A DNA stretch of 64,000 nucleotides from Brevundimonas bacteroides DSM 4726 (GTDB lineage: Bacteria > Pseudomonadota > Alphaproteobacteria > Caulobacterales > Caulobacteraceae), in assembly GCF_000701445.1 (NCBI RefSeq), contig NZ_JNIX01000007.1, positions 231,501 through 295,500 on the forward strand. The letters run 5' to 3'. A program made the translations under genes and the position numbers. This document shows, in pieces, positions 38,327 to 46,380 of the stretch. Within the stretch, counting starts at the first letter, position 1. Each line of letters opens with the position of its first letter. The notes beneath the pieces were generated by a model. The model did no database searches, had not been told where the DNA came from, and was given only the letters and a program-made list of their open reading frames with translations.

Positions 38327-38343
38327 TGCAGGAGACGTGCCGG
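38327..38343 (-). promoter_or_regulatory. Sigma-54-type (-24/-12) promoter of flgI
   Basis: On the minus strand the sequence is CCGGCACGTCTCCTGCA. It matches the consensus TGGCAC-N5-TTGCA with two mismatches, and the invariant GG and GC are spaced by exactly ten bases. Transcription would start near 38316, about 25 bases before the flgI ATG. Late basal-body genes in Caulobacter are sigma-54 dependent and activated by FlbD with FliX. Confidence 0.72.
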
Positions 38344-38473
38344 ATGAAATCACTAGGAATGACAACGCATTGGGATGCGGAAGTCTCGGCGTGTGGGCAA
38401 ATCCTGCCGGGGCGTTAACCAAACGGTGACGGTCACGCGTGGATGGTGCGGTCATGCCTCGGAGCGCCCCGCG

Positions 38474-38902
38474 ATGAAGATTACCGGCCCTTACGGTCCC
38501 GGTCCGGCCGCTCCCGGTCGTCCGGCGCGGACGACGACGGGCGGGTTCGCCGTGTCCCAGGGGAGTGGGGCGGGTTCGGCCGCGCCAGCCCAGGCGGCAT
38601 CGACAACGTCGGGCCTTTCCGATGTCTCCGCCCTGATGGCGCTCCAGGGCGTCGAGAGCCCGACCGAGCGGCGCCGGCGGGCGGTGCGTCGGGGTGGCGG
38701 GTTGCTCGACCGGCTCGACGAACTCAAGCTGGCCCTGCTGGCGGGCGAGAGCGGGGAGGCGTCGCTGGAGCGGTTGTCGCGGTCGCTGCGCGAGGAACGG
38801 CCGGAAGATCCCGATCCGGCCCTGACCGGTTTGCTGGATCAGATCGACCTCCGCGCCGCCGTCGAGCTGGCCAAGGCCGAGGTTCGCCGCAACGCAGCAT
38901 AA
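38474..38902 (+). CDS. fliX: Flagellar assembly regulator FliX
   Basis: This 142-residue protein starts MKITGPYGPG and has a flexible Gly/Ala/Ser-rich N-terminal half. The conserved FliX block is DVSALMALQGVESPTERRRR (about residues 49-68), followed by GGGLLDRLDELKLALLAGE and a C-terminal helix. In Caulobacter FliX binds the sigma-54 activator FlbD and ties flagellar gene expression to early basal-body assembly. It is divergent from flgI, as in Caulobacter. FliX is nearly confined to Caulobacterales and relatives, so it also helps to place the organism. Confidence 0.93.
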   Translation: MKITGPYGPGPAAPGRPARTTTGGFAVSQGSGAGSAAPAQAASTTSGLSDVSALMALQGVESPTERRRRAVRRGGGLLDRLDELKLALLAGESGEASLERLSRSLREERPEDPDPALTGLLDQIDLRAAVELAKAEVRRNAA

Positions 38903-39074
38903 GCGCCGGGTTTTCCGGAACTATCCCCGGATCGACGCGCCGGGTGATGAAGAAATGTCACGCCGACGACCCAACCAAAGCGTCGCCGTGATCACGGAAA
39001 CGAGAACCGTGTTGCCGGGAATCTCGGACATGCCTATACGCCGCCTAACGCCACGGGGGGCGTTGTTCTTAAGT

Positions 39075-39518
39075 GTGAGTGCGACGACCGCTTTAGCTTC
39101 GGTCCCATCGGACGAACCGGGTGGCTACCGGCCCACCGAGGACGAGCCGTTCATGAGCGAACGGCAGCTGGCCTACTTCAAATCCAAGCTGCTGGCGTGG
39201 AAGGACGAGATCCTTCGCGAATCCAAGGGCACCGTCGTCAATCTGAAGGCCGAGACCGAGAACCACCCGGACCTTGTGGACCGGGCCTCCTCGGAATCGG
39301 ACCGGGCGCTGGAACTGCGGACGCGGGACCGGCAGCGCAAGCTGATCTCCAAGATCGACGACGCGCTGCGCCGGATCGAGGACGGATCCTACGGCTACTG
39401 TGAGGACACCGGCGAGCCGATCGGCCTGGGTCGTCTGGAAGCCCGCCCGACCGCGACCCTGTCGGTCGAGGCCCAGGAGCGGCACGAGCGCCGCGAGCGC
39501 GTGCATCGGGACGATTGA
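39075..39518 (+). CDS. dksA: RNA polymerase-binding transcription factor DksA (alphaproteobacterial type)
   Basis: The conserved body runs from MSERQLAYFKSKLLAWKDEI through the coiled coil (SKGTVVNLKAETENHPDLVD) to the zinc-finger-like region GYCEDTGEPIGLGRLEARPT. Only the first cysteine of the usual four remains, as in many alphaproteobacterial DksA proteins. It works with ppGpp at RNA polymerase. The start is uncertain. GTG at 39075 gives 147 residues, including the family-typical SVPSDEPGGYRPTEDEPF. ATG at 39030 (longer) and ATG at 39153 (121 residues) are alternatives. Confidence 0.9.
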   Translation: MSATTALASVPSDEPGGYRPTEDEPFMSERQLAYFKSKLLAWKDEILRESKGTVVNLKAETENHPDLVDRASSESDRALELRTRDRQRKLISKIDDALRRIEDGSYGYCEDTGEPIGLGRLEARPTATLSVEAQERHERRERVHRDD

Positions 39519-39559
39519 GGCGGAGCGCCTTCGCTGTGCTCGCTGTGTGAACCTCTTGG

Positions 39560-40318
39560 CTAGATCAGCGCCTCAGGCGGCAATGCCGCCTTCCACTCCT
39601 TGAACGAGACGCGCTGAGGCGGCGTGCGGTCACCGCGCGCCAGCTCGACGATGAGCGGGCCGATCTCCGAAGGGTGCGTCAGGGTCTCTGGGTCTTCGCC
39701 GGGGAAGGCCTGGGCGCGCATCTGGGTGCGCATGCGTCCCGGATCGAGCACGGCGATGCGGATGGAGGTGTTCTCGATCTCGTCGGCCCAGGACAGCATC
39801 ATGGCCTCCGCCCCCGCCTTGGTCGCGGCGTAGAGGCCCCAAAAGGCCTTGGGTTCTCGCGCCAGGCTGCTGGTCAGGTGGATGACGCGGGCGGCGTCGG
39901 ACTGGCGCAGCAGAGGCTCCAGCGAGCGGATCAGCCGGTAGGTGGCGGTGAAGTTGGTCTTCTCGATCTTGGCGAAGCCGCGCGGGTCGATGTGGCTGAC
40001 CGGCGTCAGGCCCTGCGCGCCCAGCGTAGCGGCGGCGTGGACCCAGATGTCGAGCTTGCCGAAGCGGCCGAAGATGGCCCCGCCAAGCCGGTCGATGCCG
40101 CCCCCATCCACGAGGTCGAAGGGCACTAACGTGGCGTGGCGGCCGGTGGCGGCATACACAGCGTCGTCCAGCTCCTCCAGAGCGCCTTGCGTGCGGCCCG
40201 TGGCGACGACGTGGGCGCCGGCGAGCGCAAGCGCCAAGGCGCTCTGATAGCCGATGCCGCGCGAGGCGCCGGTCACCAGCGCGATGCGGTCATCGAGGGG
40301 GAGGGCGTCGTCGGTCAT
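39560..40318 (-). CDS. Short-chain dehydrogenase/reductase
   Basis: This 252-residue classical SDR has the NAD(P)-binding motif TGASRGIG at about residues 16-23 and a catalytic triad readable as S (LTSSLAR), Y and K (LYAATKAG). The C-terminus ends VSFKEWKAALPPEALI. The substrate cannot be told. It is the last gene of a minus-strand radA-cvpA-purF-VOC-SDR group; an SDR after purF is common in alphaproteobacteria, so the linkage is old. Confidence 0.9.
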   Translation of the reverse strand: MTDDALPLDDRIALVTGASRGIGYQSALALALAGAHVVATGRTQGALEELDDAVYAATGRHATLVPFDLVDGGGIDRLGGAIFGRFGKLDIWVHAAATLGAQGLTPVSHIDPRGFAKIEKTNFTATYRLIRSLEPLLRQSDAARVIHLTSSLAREPKAFWGLYAATKAGAEAMMLSWADEIENTSIRIAVLDPGRMRTQMRAQAFPGEDPETLTHPSEIGPLIVELARGDRTPPQRVSFKEWKAALPPEALI

Positions 40319-40357
40319 GGCGCCTGATAGCGCGTGCCGTTCCGCTTCGCCATGCGG

Positions 40358-40708
40358 TCAGACGTAACCGGGCGCGGACTGCCACAGGCTGAAGGCGACG
40401 CCCTGGTCGTCGTGGACGGTGGCCGAGCGGCCCGACGGGCTGTCCGACGGCATGGCGGCCCGGCCGCCGAGCTCGGTCACCTTGGCGCAGACGGCGTCGA
40501 TGTCGGCGACCTGGAAGTAGAGGTTGGGATGGCCGCCGGTGCGCTCGACCTTGGTGAAGCCGAAGGCCGGACTGGAGCCCGCGACGTGGGCGTAGGTCGA
40601 CTTCGAGGCCTCGGCGTCAAAGGTCCAGCCGAAGAGCGCGCCGTAGAAGGCTCTCGCCTTGGCGATGTCGAGGGTTTCAAGGGTGAAGTAGCCGAGTTGC
40701 GTTTGCAT
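40358..40708 (-). CDS. VOC/glyoxalase-like protein
   Basis: This 116-residue protein of the vicinal oxygen chelate fold starts MQTQLGYFTLETLDIAKARAF, typical of a beta-alpha-beta repeat. The second half has ERTGGHPNLYFQVADIDAVC and VHDDQGVAFSLWQSAPG. Histidine and glutamate metal ligands of true glyoxalases are not all obvious, so the activity is unknown. It starts seven bases after the purF stop and is probably co-transcribed. Confidence 0.85.
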   Translation of the reverse strand: MQTQLGYFTLETLDIAKARAFYGALFGWTFDAEASKSTYAHVAGSSPAFGFTKVERTGGHPNLYFQVADIDAVCAKVTELGGRAAMPSDSPSGRSATVHDDQGVAFSLWQSAPGYV

Positions 40709-40715
40709 CAGCGGC

Positions 40716-42230
40716 TTAAGCGCTGACCAGCAGGGAAAGTTGCTTGTTGGTCAGGTCCCGGCCGCCCTCCTCGATCTCGCGGTCGAGCAGGCGGGTGGGG
40801 TAGTCGCCGGTGAAGTAGTGGTCGGTGAACTGGGGGCTGGCGGGGTCGCGGCGCTCCTCGCCCATGGCGCGGTATAGGCCCTCGACCGAGAGGAAGCCCA
40901 GGCTGTCGACCTCGAGATACTCGCGCATCTCCTCCATCGACTTGTTGGCCGCGATCAGCTGGTCGCGCTCGGGCATGTCGATGCCGTAGAAGTCGGGCCA
41001 CAGGATCGGGGGGCTGGCCGAGCGCAGGTGGACTTCCTTGGCCCCCGCCGCGCGGACGGCGCGGACCAGCTTCACCGAGGTGGTGCCCCGCACGATGGAG
41101 TCGTCGATCAGGACGACGCGCTTGCCCTCGATCACCGAGCGGTTGGGGCTGTGCTTCATGGCCACGCCCTTCTGGCGGGCGCCCTGGCTGGGCTGGATGA
41201 AGGTGCGGCCCAGATAGTGGCTGCGGATGATGCCCATCTCGTAGGGAATGCCGCTCTCCTGGGCGTAGCCGAGGGCGGCCGGGACGCCTGAGTCCGGGAC
41301 AGGCACGACGACGTCGGCCTCGACGGCGTGCTCCTGGGCCAGGCCCTGACCCATGCGCTTCCTGACGCCATAGACCGAGCGGCCGTTCACGACGCTGTCG
41401 GGACGGGAGAAGTAGACATACTCGAACAGGCAGGGGCGGGCGGCGCGGGCCGGGAAGGGCTTGATCGAGCGGACGCCCTCGTGGTCGATCACCACGACCT
41501 CGCCGTGCTCGACGTCGCGCACGAAGGTGGCGCCGATGGTGTCGAGCGCGCAGGTCTCGGACGCGAAGATCCAGGCGTCGCCGAGCTGGCCCAGCACCAG
41601 CGGCCGGATGCCCAGCGGGTCGCGCGCGCCGATCATCTTGGTGCGGGTCTGGGCGACCAGGGCGTAGCCGCCTTCGATGCGGGCCAGCGCATCGATGAAG
41701 CGGTCGACGATCTTCGCCTTCCGGCTGCGGGCGATCAGGTGGAGGATGACCTCGCTATCCGAGGTCGACTGGAAGATCGAGCCCTCGCCGACCAGCTGGT
41801 TCCGCAGGAAGTGGAAGTTGGTCAGGTTGCCGTTGTGGGCGATGGCGATGCCGCCCTGGTCAAGGTCGGCGAACATCGGCTGGATGTTGCGCAGGAACGA
41901 CCCACCGGCGGTGGAGTAGCGGGTGTGGCCCACGGCCGCCGGTCCGGGCATGCGGGTCGGCAGGTCCGAGCCGCCGAAGGCCTCTCCGACATGGCCCATG
42001 TGGCGCTCGGTGTGGAAACGGGCCGCCTTCACCGAGGCGATGCCGCAGGCCTCCTGGCCCCTGTGCTGGAGCGCGTGCAGGCCGAGCGCGACGATGGAGG
42101 AGGCTTCGTCATTGGGCGCGCCCCAGACGCCGCAGACGCCGCATTCCAGACGCGGTCGATCGTCGTCGGCGTCGCGATGGTGCTCGCGGTGCACGACGGG
42201 GGCGGCGATGGCGTGGTCGAGCTTGATCAT
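40716..42230 (-). CDS. purF: Amidophosphoribosyltransferase
   Basis: The 504-residue protein has a 29-residue propeptide ending in E29, and then C30-GVCGVWGAP, where C30 is the N-terminal nucleophile of the glutaminase domain after cleavage. HALQHRGQEACGIAS and GHTRYSTAGGS follow. The phosphoribosyltransferase motif VVLIDDSIVRGTTSVKLV lies around residue 370. It makes phosphoribosylamine, the first step of purine synthesis. It follows cvpA by 29 bases, the usual cvpA-purF arrangement. Confidence 0.97.
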   Translation of the reverse strand: MIKLDHAIAAPVVHREHHRDADDDRPRLECGVCGVWGAPNDEASSIVALGLHALQHRGQEACGIASVKAARFHTERHMGHVGEAFGGSDLPTRMPGPAAVGHTRYSTAGGSFLRNIQPMFADLDQGGIAIAHNGNLTNFHFLRNQLVGEGSIFQSTSDSEVILHLIARSRKAKIVDRFIDALARIEGGYALVAQTRTKMIGARDPLGIRPLVLGQLGDAWIFASETCALDTIGATFVRDVEHGEVVVIDHEGVRSIKPFPARAARPCLFEYVYFSRPDSVVNGRSVYGVRKRMGQGLAQEHAVEADVVVPVPDSGVPAALGYAQESGIPYEMGIIRSHYLGRTFIQPSQGARQKGVAMKHSPNRSVIEGKRVVLIDDSIVRGTTSVKLVRAVRAAGAKEVHLRSASPPILWPDFYGIDMPERDQLIAANKSMEEMREYLEVDSLGFLSVEGLYRAMGEERRDPASPQFTDHYFTGDYPTRLLDREIEEGGRDLTNKQLSLLVSA

Positions 42231-42259
42231 CGTGGGGGCTCCGATGACAGGCGAGAACT

Positions 42260-42856
42260 CTATTCGGCGGCGGCAGGCGGCGAGGTAGGCTCGGATGGCT
42301 CCGGAGGCAAGGCGGGATCGTTGGAAAAGCCTCTGCGGACGGACGAATCCACCACGGGGCTGATGGCGTCGGCGCCCCGGCCGATGCCGGGCAGGATGAT
42401 CTGGATGGCGCGGGCGGCTCCGGCGCTGATGGGCCGAAGCGCGGCTTCCGACAGCCAGTTTGGCGTGCGCTCTCCCGGCAGGGCGGCGACGATGACGAGG
42501 TGGATCGCCCCCAGCAGCACCAGGGCGCGACCCGTACCGACCAGGATGCCGAGGAAGCGGTCGACGCCGCCCAGCGTCGGATGGGCCTGGGCCTTCTTGG
42601 ACAGGATCGAGCCGAAGATGCGGATGCCGAAATAGATCAGCAGGAACGATCCGATCGCGGCGAAGATGGAGCCCGCCCAGTCCGGATCGATCAGGGCGCG
42701 ACCCAAGGGCGCGGTTAGGGGCAGGGCGACCAGGGCGATGAAGGCCGCCAGCACGAAGCTGAGCAGGGTGATGATTTCGCGCGTGCCGCCGCGCACCCAG
42801 CCGGCCGCGGCCGAGGCGAGGATCACGAGCAAGGCGAAGGCGTCGAACCCGGTCAT
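42260..42856 (-). CDS. cvpA: CvpA family membrane protein
   Basis: This 198-residue protein has four hydrophobic helices. It starts MTGFDAFALLVILASAAAGWVRGGTREII, with the CvpA-typical loop after helix 1, and includes GVDRFLGILVGTGRALVLLG. The C-terminal 45 residues are Pro/Ser-rich and probably disordered. CvpA is linked to purine biosynthesis or envelope stability; the molecular role is unclear. It lies between radA and purF. Confidence 0.93.
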   Translation of the reverse strand: MTGFDAFALLVILASAAAGWVRGGTREIITLLSFVLAAFIALVALPLTAPLGRALIDPDWAGSIFAAIGSFLLIYFGIRIFGSILSKKAQAHPTLGGVDRFLGILVGTGRALVLLGAIHLVIVAALPGERTPNWLSEAALRPISAGAARAIQIILPGIGRGADAISPVVDSSVRRGFSNDPALPPEPSEPTSPPAAAE

Positions 42857-42882
42857 GCGTCAGCGGCTGCGGCCATGCCGTC

Positions 42883-44247
42883 CTAATAGCTGTTCTGCGA
42901 GATTCGTTCGACGGCCTCGGTCAGGCGGCTGACAGGCGTGACCGAAACGCCACCGCCCTTGACGGTGAGAGGCGGGGACAGGGCCTGGTCGAAGCCGAGC
43001 TTCTGGGCCTCGCGCAGGCGGGCCTCGGCGCGGCCGACGGCGCGGACCTCTCCGGACAGGCTGATCTCGCCGAAGACGATGCAGCCCTGGGGCAGGGGGG
43101 TGTCGGTTACGGAGGAGATGAGGGCGGCGGCGGCGGCGAGGTCGGCAGCGGGTTCGTTGATGCGCAGGCCGCCGGCGACGTTCAGATAAACGTCCTGATT
43201 GCCGAAGCCGACGCCGCAGCGCGCCTCCAGCACCGCCAGCACCATGGCCAGGCGCCCCGTGTCCCAGCCGATGACGGCGCGGCGCGGCGTGCCGTAGGCG
43301 GAGGGGGCGACCAGGGCCTGGACCTCGACCAGCACGGGGCGGCTGCCCTCGATGCCGGCGAAGACGGCGGAGCCCGGGGCGCGTTCCTTGGATTCGCCTA
43401 GGAACAGGGCCGAGGGGTTGGAGACCTCGGACAGGCCGGCGTCGCCCATCTCGAAGACGCCGATCTCGTCGGTGGCGCCGAAGCGGTTCTTGCCGGCGCG
43501 CAGAATGCGGAACGGATAGCCGCGCTCGCCCTCGAAGCTGAGCACCGCGTCGACCATGTGCTCGACGACGCGAGGACCGGCGACCTGGCCGTCCTTGGTG
43601 ACATGGCCGACTAGGACCAGGGCGGGCCCGCCCGCCTTGGCCAGGCGGACCAGTTCGCCGGCGCAGGCGCGGACCTGGGTGACCGAGCCGGGCCCCGCCT
43701 CATGGGCCTCGGACCACAGGGTCTGGATGGAATCGACGATGACGATGTCGAACTTTTCGCGCTTCAGCGTGCCGAGGATTTCGCGCAGCGCCGTGGCGCT
43801 GGCCAGTTCCACGGGCGCGGAAGACAGGCCCATGCGCTTGGCCCGGCTGCGGATCTGTTCGATCGCCTCTTCGCCGGAGATATAGGCGACCCGTTTGCCC
43901 GCCAGCGCCGCGCGACCGGCGACGTCGAGCAGCAGTGTGGACTTGCCCACCCCGGGGTCGCCCGACAGCAGGATGGCGGAGCCCGGCACCACGCCGCCGC
44001 CGCAGACGCGGTCGAACTCGGCCACGCCGGTGATGATGCGCGGCGGTTCGGGCGTCTCGGATTGAAGGGACTCGAACGCCAGACCCCGGCTGCGGGCCGT
44101 GGCGGCGGGTTTGAGCGCGCCGGGCGGGGCCGAGCGGCTCTCCTCGACGATGGTGTTCCACTGGCCGCAGGCCCCGCATTGGCCGGACCACTTGCCGTGG
44201 ACCGCTCCGCAGGACTGACAGACATAGATCGCGCCGTCTCGAGCCAT
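42883..44247 (-). CDS. radA: DNA repair protein RadA
   Basis: The 454-residue protein opens with a four-cysteine zinc finger (C10, C13, C24, C27: YVCQSCG...GQCGACGQW). A RecA-like ATPase follows with Walker A GDPGVGKST (about residues 96-104), the RadA-specific KNRFG motif (AGKNRFGATDEIG) and a C-terminal Lon-protease-like domain (GGLRINEPAADLAAAAALIS). RadA is a branch-migration helicase in recombination. The start is at MARDGAIYVC; longer forms lack support. It heads the radA-cvpA-purF group. Confidence 0.97.
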   Translation of the reverse strand: MARDGAIYVCQSCGAVHGKWSGQCGACGQWNTIVEESRSAPPGALKPAATARSRGLAFESLQSETPEPPRIITGVAEFDRVCGGGVVPGSAILLSGDPGVGKSTLLLDVAGRAALAGKRVAYISGEEAIEQIRSRAKRMGLSSAPVELASATALREILGTLKREKFDIVIVDSIQTLWSEAHEAGPGSVTQVRACAGELVRLAKAGGPALVLVGHVTKDGQVAGPRVVEHMVDAVLSFEGERGYPFRILRAGKNRFGATDEIGVFEMGDAGLSEVSNPSALFLGESKERAPGSAVFAGIEGSRPVLVEVQALVAPSAYGTPRRAVIGWDTGRLAMVLAVLEARCGVGFGNQDVYLNVAGGLRINEPAADLAAAAALISSVTDTPLPQGCIVFGEISLSGEVRAVGRAEARLREAQKLGFDQALSPPLTVKGGGVSVTPVSRLTEAVERISQNSY

Positions 44248-44296
44248 GCGGCGGGGATACAGGAGTCGGAACGGCTGGGGCAGGGGGGTGGACGGA

Positions 44297-44321
44297 GGGT
44301 GCGTCCGGAAATGACGCACCC
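44297..44321. promoter_or_regulatory. Perfect 9-bp inverted repeat in the radA / FAD-oxidase divergent spacer
   Basis: GGGTGCGTC (44297-44305) and GACGCACCC (44313-44321) are perfect complements around seven bases (CGGAAAT). The repeat lies between two divergent genes, radA (start 44247) and the oxidase, and covers the ATG at 44311. It could be an operator or an mRNA hairpin. Confidence 0.5.
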
Positions 44322-44373
44322 CCTCGCGGCCGGGCCGCTTGCAATCGGGTGCGGGCGGGACGATGCAGCGGCC

Positions 44374-45429
44374 GTGGCCGACCTCTCCAGCGACATCGTC
44401 ATCATCGGCGCGGGCGTGCTGGGCCTGTCGGTCGCGGCTGAACTGGCGGCGCGGGGGCATCGCGTGGCCGTGGTCGATCCCGGTGCGGCCAATGCGTCGT
44501 TGGTGGCTGCTGGGATGATCGCGCCGGCGTTCGAGAGCCTGCTGGACCGAGCAGATGCGGAACGGGCGGCGCTGCTGCGAGCGGCGTCGGCGCTCTGGCC
44601 GGGCTTCGGCGAGGCGCATGGGATCGCGATCGATACGAATCCGGCGGAATGGCGCGGACCGGATCCAGATGGGGTCGCCGAGCGGCTTGTCGCGCTGGGC
44701 TTTCGCATGGAGCGGCGTGGCGGGGTCGTCACTGTACCGGACGATGTCCGGATAGAGCCGGGCGACGCGCTTGCGCGACTGGTCAACCGAGTTGGCGTGA
44801 CGCTGATCCCCGGACGGGCGTCTGCGCTGGAGCGGACCGACGAGGGCTGGGCTGTGGCCACGCCTGGCGGATGGGTGCGGGCGGCGGCCGTGGTTCTGGC
44901 CACGGGTTCTGGCCCGTCCCCGGCCGGGCTCCCGGACGCGGCCGTTCGGGCCTTTGGCACCGTTCGCGCGATCGCGGGCCAGATCGGGTGGGTCGAGCGT
45001 CCCTTGACCGACCGGGTGCTACGCGGGCCGGGCGGCTATGTGGTTCCGTCCAAGGGCGGTGCGCTGATCGGGGCGACGATGGTCGAAGATCAGCCGGAGG
45101 CGGTCGTGAATGCGACGGCCTCGGCGCGACTAATCACGGAGGCGGAAGCGTTGATCGGCGAGCGCATCGATGCGCCCGTCGCGTGGCGGGCTGCGGTGCG
45201 AGGGGCGACGCCCGACGGGCTGCCATTGGCCGGGGGTGTGGGCGAGGGGCTGCATCTGGCGTTGGCGCCGCGGCGGAACGGCTGGCTGATGGGGCCGCTG
45301 GTGGCGGGGGTGGTGGCCGACGGGATCGAAGGGCGGCCGTGCAGGCCGCGCGCGGCCGCCCTCGATCCTCTGCGGTTCAGTCTTCCGGCCCCTGAACCGC
45401 GGCTGCGGTTCAGTCCTCGGGAAGCGTGA
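44374..45429 (+). CDS. FAD-dependent amino-acid/glycine oxidase-like protein (ThiO/DAO family)
   Basis: The protein is 351 residues from the GTG at 44374, or 372 from the ATG at 44311. The FAD-binding motif IVIIGAGVLGLSVAAELAA begins at residue 8 from the GTG, the usual distance, so I prefer that start. ThiO-like C-terminal features are AAVRGATPDGLPLAGG and LAPRRNGWLMGPLVAG, resembling the RPGTPD and RNGILLAP blocks of glycine oxidases. The likely reaction is oxidation of glycine or a D-amino acid to an imino acid with H2O2. No thiamine genes are nearby, so a role in thiazole synthesis is unproven. The end overlaps the opposing TonB-like gene by 20 bases. Confidence 0.82.
   Translation: MADLSSDIVIIGAGVLGLSVAAELAARGHRVAVVDPGAANASLVAAGMIAPAFESLLDRADAERAALLRAASALWPGFGEAHGIAIDTNPAEWRGPDPDGVAERLVALGFRMERRGGVVTVPDDVRIEPGDALARLVNRVGVTLIPGRASALERTDEGWAVATPGGWVRAAAVVLATGSGPSPAGLPDAAVRAFGTVRAIAGQIGWVERPLTDRVLRGPGGYVVPSKGGALIGATMVEDQPEAVVNATASARLITEAEALIGERIDAPVAWRAAVRGATPDGLPLAGGVGEGLHLALAPRRNGWLMGPLVAGVVADGIEGRPCRPRAAALDPLRFSLPAPEPRLRFSPREA
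45370..45415. terminator. Repeated hairpin at the convergent FAD-oxidase / TonB-like ends
   Basis: GCGGTTCAG (45372-45380) can pair with CTGAACCGC (45392-45400), and a second copy CTGCGGTTCAGTC occurs at 45403-45415, 33 bases after the first. The hairpin lies in the overlapping 3' ends of two convergent genes, and the 33-bp duplication is in frame (11 codons, LRFS repeated). It has no T-run, so a terminator role is only a suggestion. Confidence 0.4.
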
Positions 45430-46150
45430 AGCGGATGCCGATTGTGACGCGGGCGCCGTCGACCGGCTGGCCGTCCACGGTCTGGGGGCTCATGCGGAAG
45501 TAGCGGCTGAGGCCCTGGGCGGCGCGGCCGAAGCCGTTTCCGGCGGGGCTCTCGGACGCCACGGCGCAGGCCGACACCGTGCCGTTGGCGTTGACTGTGC
45601 AGGTCAGGCTGGCCACGCCCTCGATCTCGCGATCCAGCGCCCGGTCGGGATAGGCGCGGGCCAGCTGGTCGCCGTTGGGGCGGCTGATCCAGCGGGGCGA
45701 GGTGATGACCGGCGGGCCGCGCGGGGTCTCGACGACGGGCTCGGCGGCCGTTCCGGTCGCGGTGTCGGACGGGACGATGGTTTCGAGGTTGATCGTCGGG
45801 CCGGTGGTCGTGGTCGCGGTCTCGTTGATGACGGCCGGGAGGGTTTCCGTCGGCGTCGTGGGTAGAGGCGTGACGTTCAGGCGCGGGTTGGGCGCGGGCG
45901 GCGTCACAGTCGGCTCGGGCGGACGGGGCGGGGGCGGCGGGAGCAGGGTGATCCCGTCGATGACGCGATCCGGGGCGGCCTCGATCTGTTTCAGCTCGAA
46001 CCGCTGATAGTAGAGCGCGGTGGCCAGTCCGGCGTGGGCCAGAACGACCGCACCCACGACCGCGACGGTCGAGCGGGGCAGGGAGCGGCGGCGCTCGCCA
46101 TAGTCCATCGGATGGGTGATGCGGGGTCCGCCCGCGGCCTGGATCATCAT
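45410..46150 (-). CDS. TonB-like energy transducer
   Basis: This 246-residue protein has a short cytoplasmic N-terminus and one membrane helix (TVAVVGAVVLAHAGLATALYY). A Pro/Thr-rich periplasmic linker (about 65-150) follows, then a C-terminal TonB domain with ISRPNGDQLARAYPDRALDR and GVASLTCTVNANGTVSAC, ending FRMSPQTVDGQPVDGARVTI. TonB-type proteins pass proton-motive energy to outer-membrane receptors through ExbB-ExbD, which are not nearby. The ATG at 46150 has GGGAG eight bases upstream, better than the GTG at 46159. Confidence 0.88.
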   Translation of the reverse strand: MMIQAAGGPRITHPMDYGERRRSLPRSTVAVVGAVVLAHAGLATALYYQRFELKQIEAAPDRVIDGITLLPPPPPRPPEPTVTPPAPNPRLNVTPLPTTPTETLPAVINETATTTTGPTINLETIVPSDTATGTAAEPVVETPRGPPVITSPRWISRPNGDQLARAYPDRALDREIEGVASLTCTVNANGTVSACAVASESPAGNGFGRAAQGLSRYFRMSPQTVDGQPVDGARVTIGIRFTLPED

Positions 46151-46341
46151 GGTCGTCACTCCCTGTTGCAGCGGCGCTCCACAGCGCCCGCGACGATGGC
46201 GCGCGCGGCCGATGTCGGGATTGGGGCAGGGAGTAATGACGGTTTCTGATGCTTCCTGACGGGAGTGTTTATTGCGCTACCGCTCGCGACGCGGTCGCTC
46301 GCTGCTTGAGCGCCGGCGTCGAGCTGGGCCGTTAACCGACG

Positions 46342-46357
46342 TTAACGGCCGCTTAAC
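46342..46357 (+). promoter_or_regulatory. CtrA box upstream of the SLT transglycosylase gene
   Basis: TTAA-N7-TTAAC (TTAACGGCCGCTTAAC) is a perfect match to the Caulobacter CtrA consensus. A further TTAAC half-site lies at 46332-46336. The box ends 23 bases before the ATG at 46381. CtrA is the cell-cycle master regulator of Caulobacterales. Being so close to the start, it may activate from the -35 region or repress. Confidence 0.72.
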
Positions 46358-46380
46358 CACGTTCTTTCAGCCTTTCGCGC

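Noticed and set aside
38415..38420. TTAACC as a CtrA site for fliX
   Set aside because: Only one half-site is present; the position seven bases on reads GTGA and nothing fits upstream. A lone half-site is not enough.
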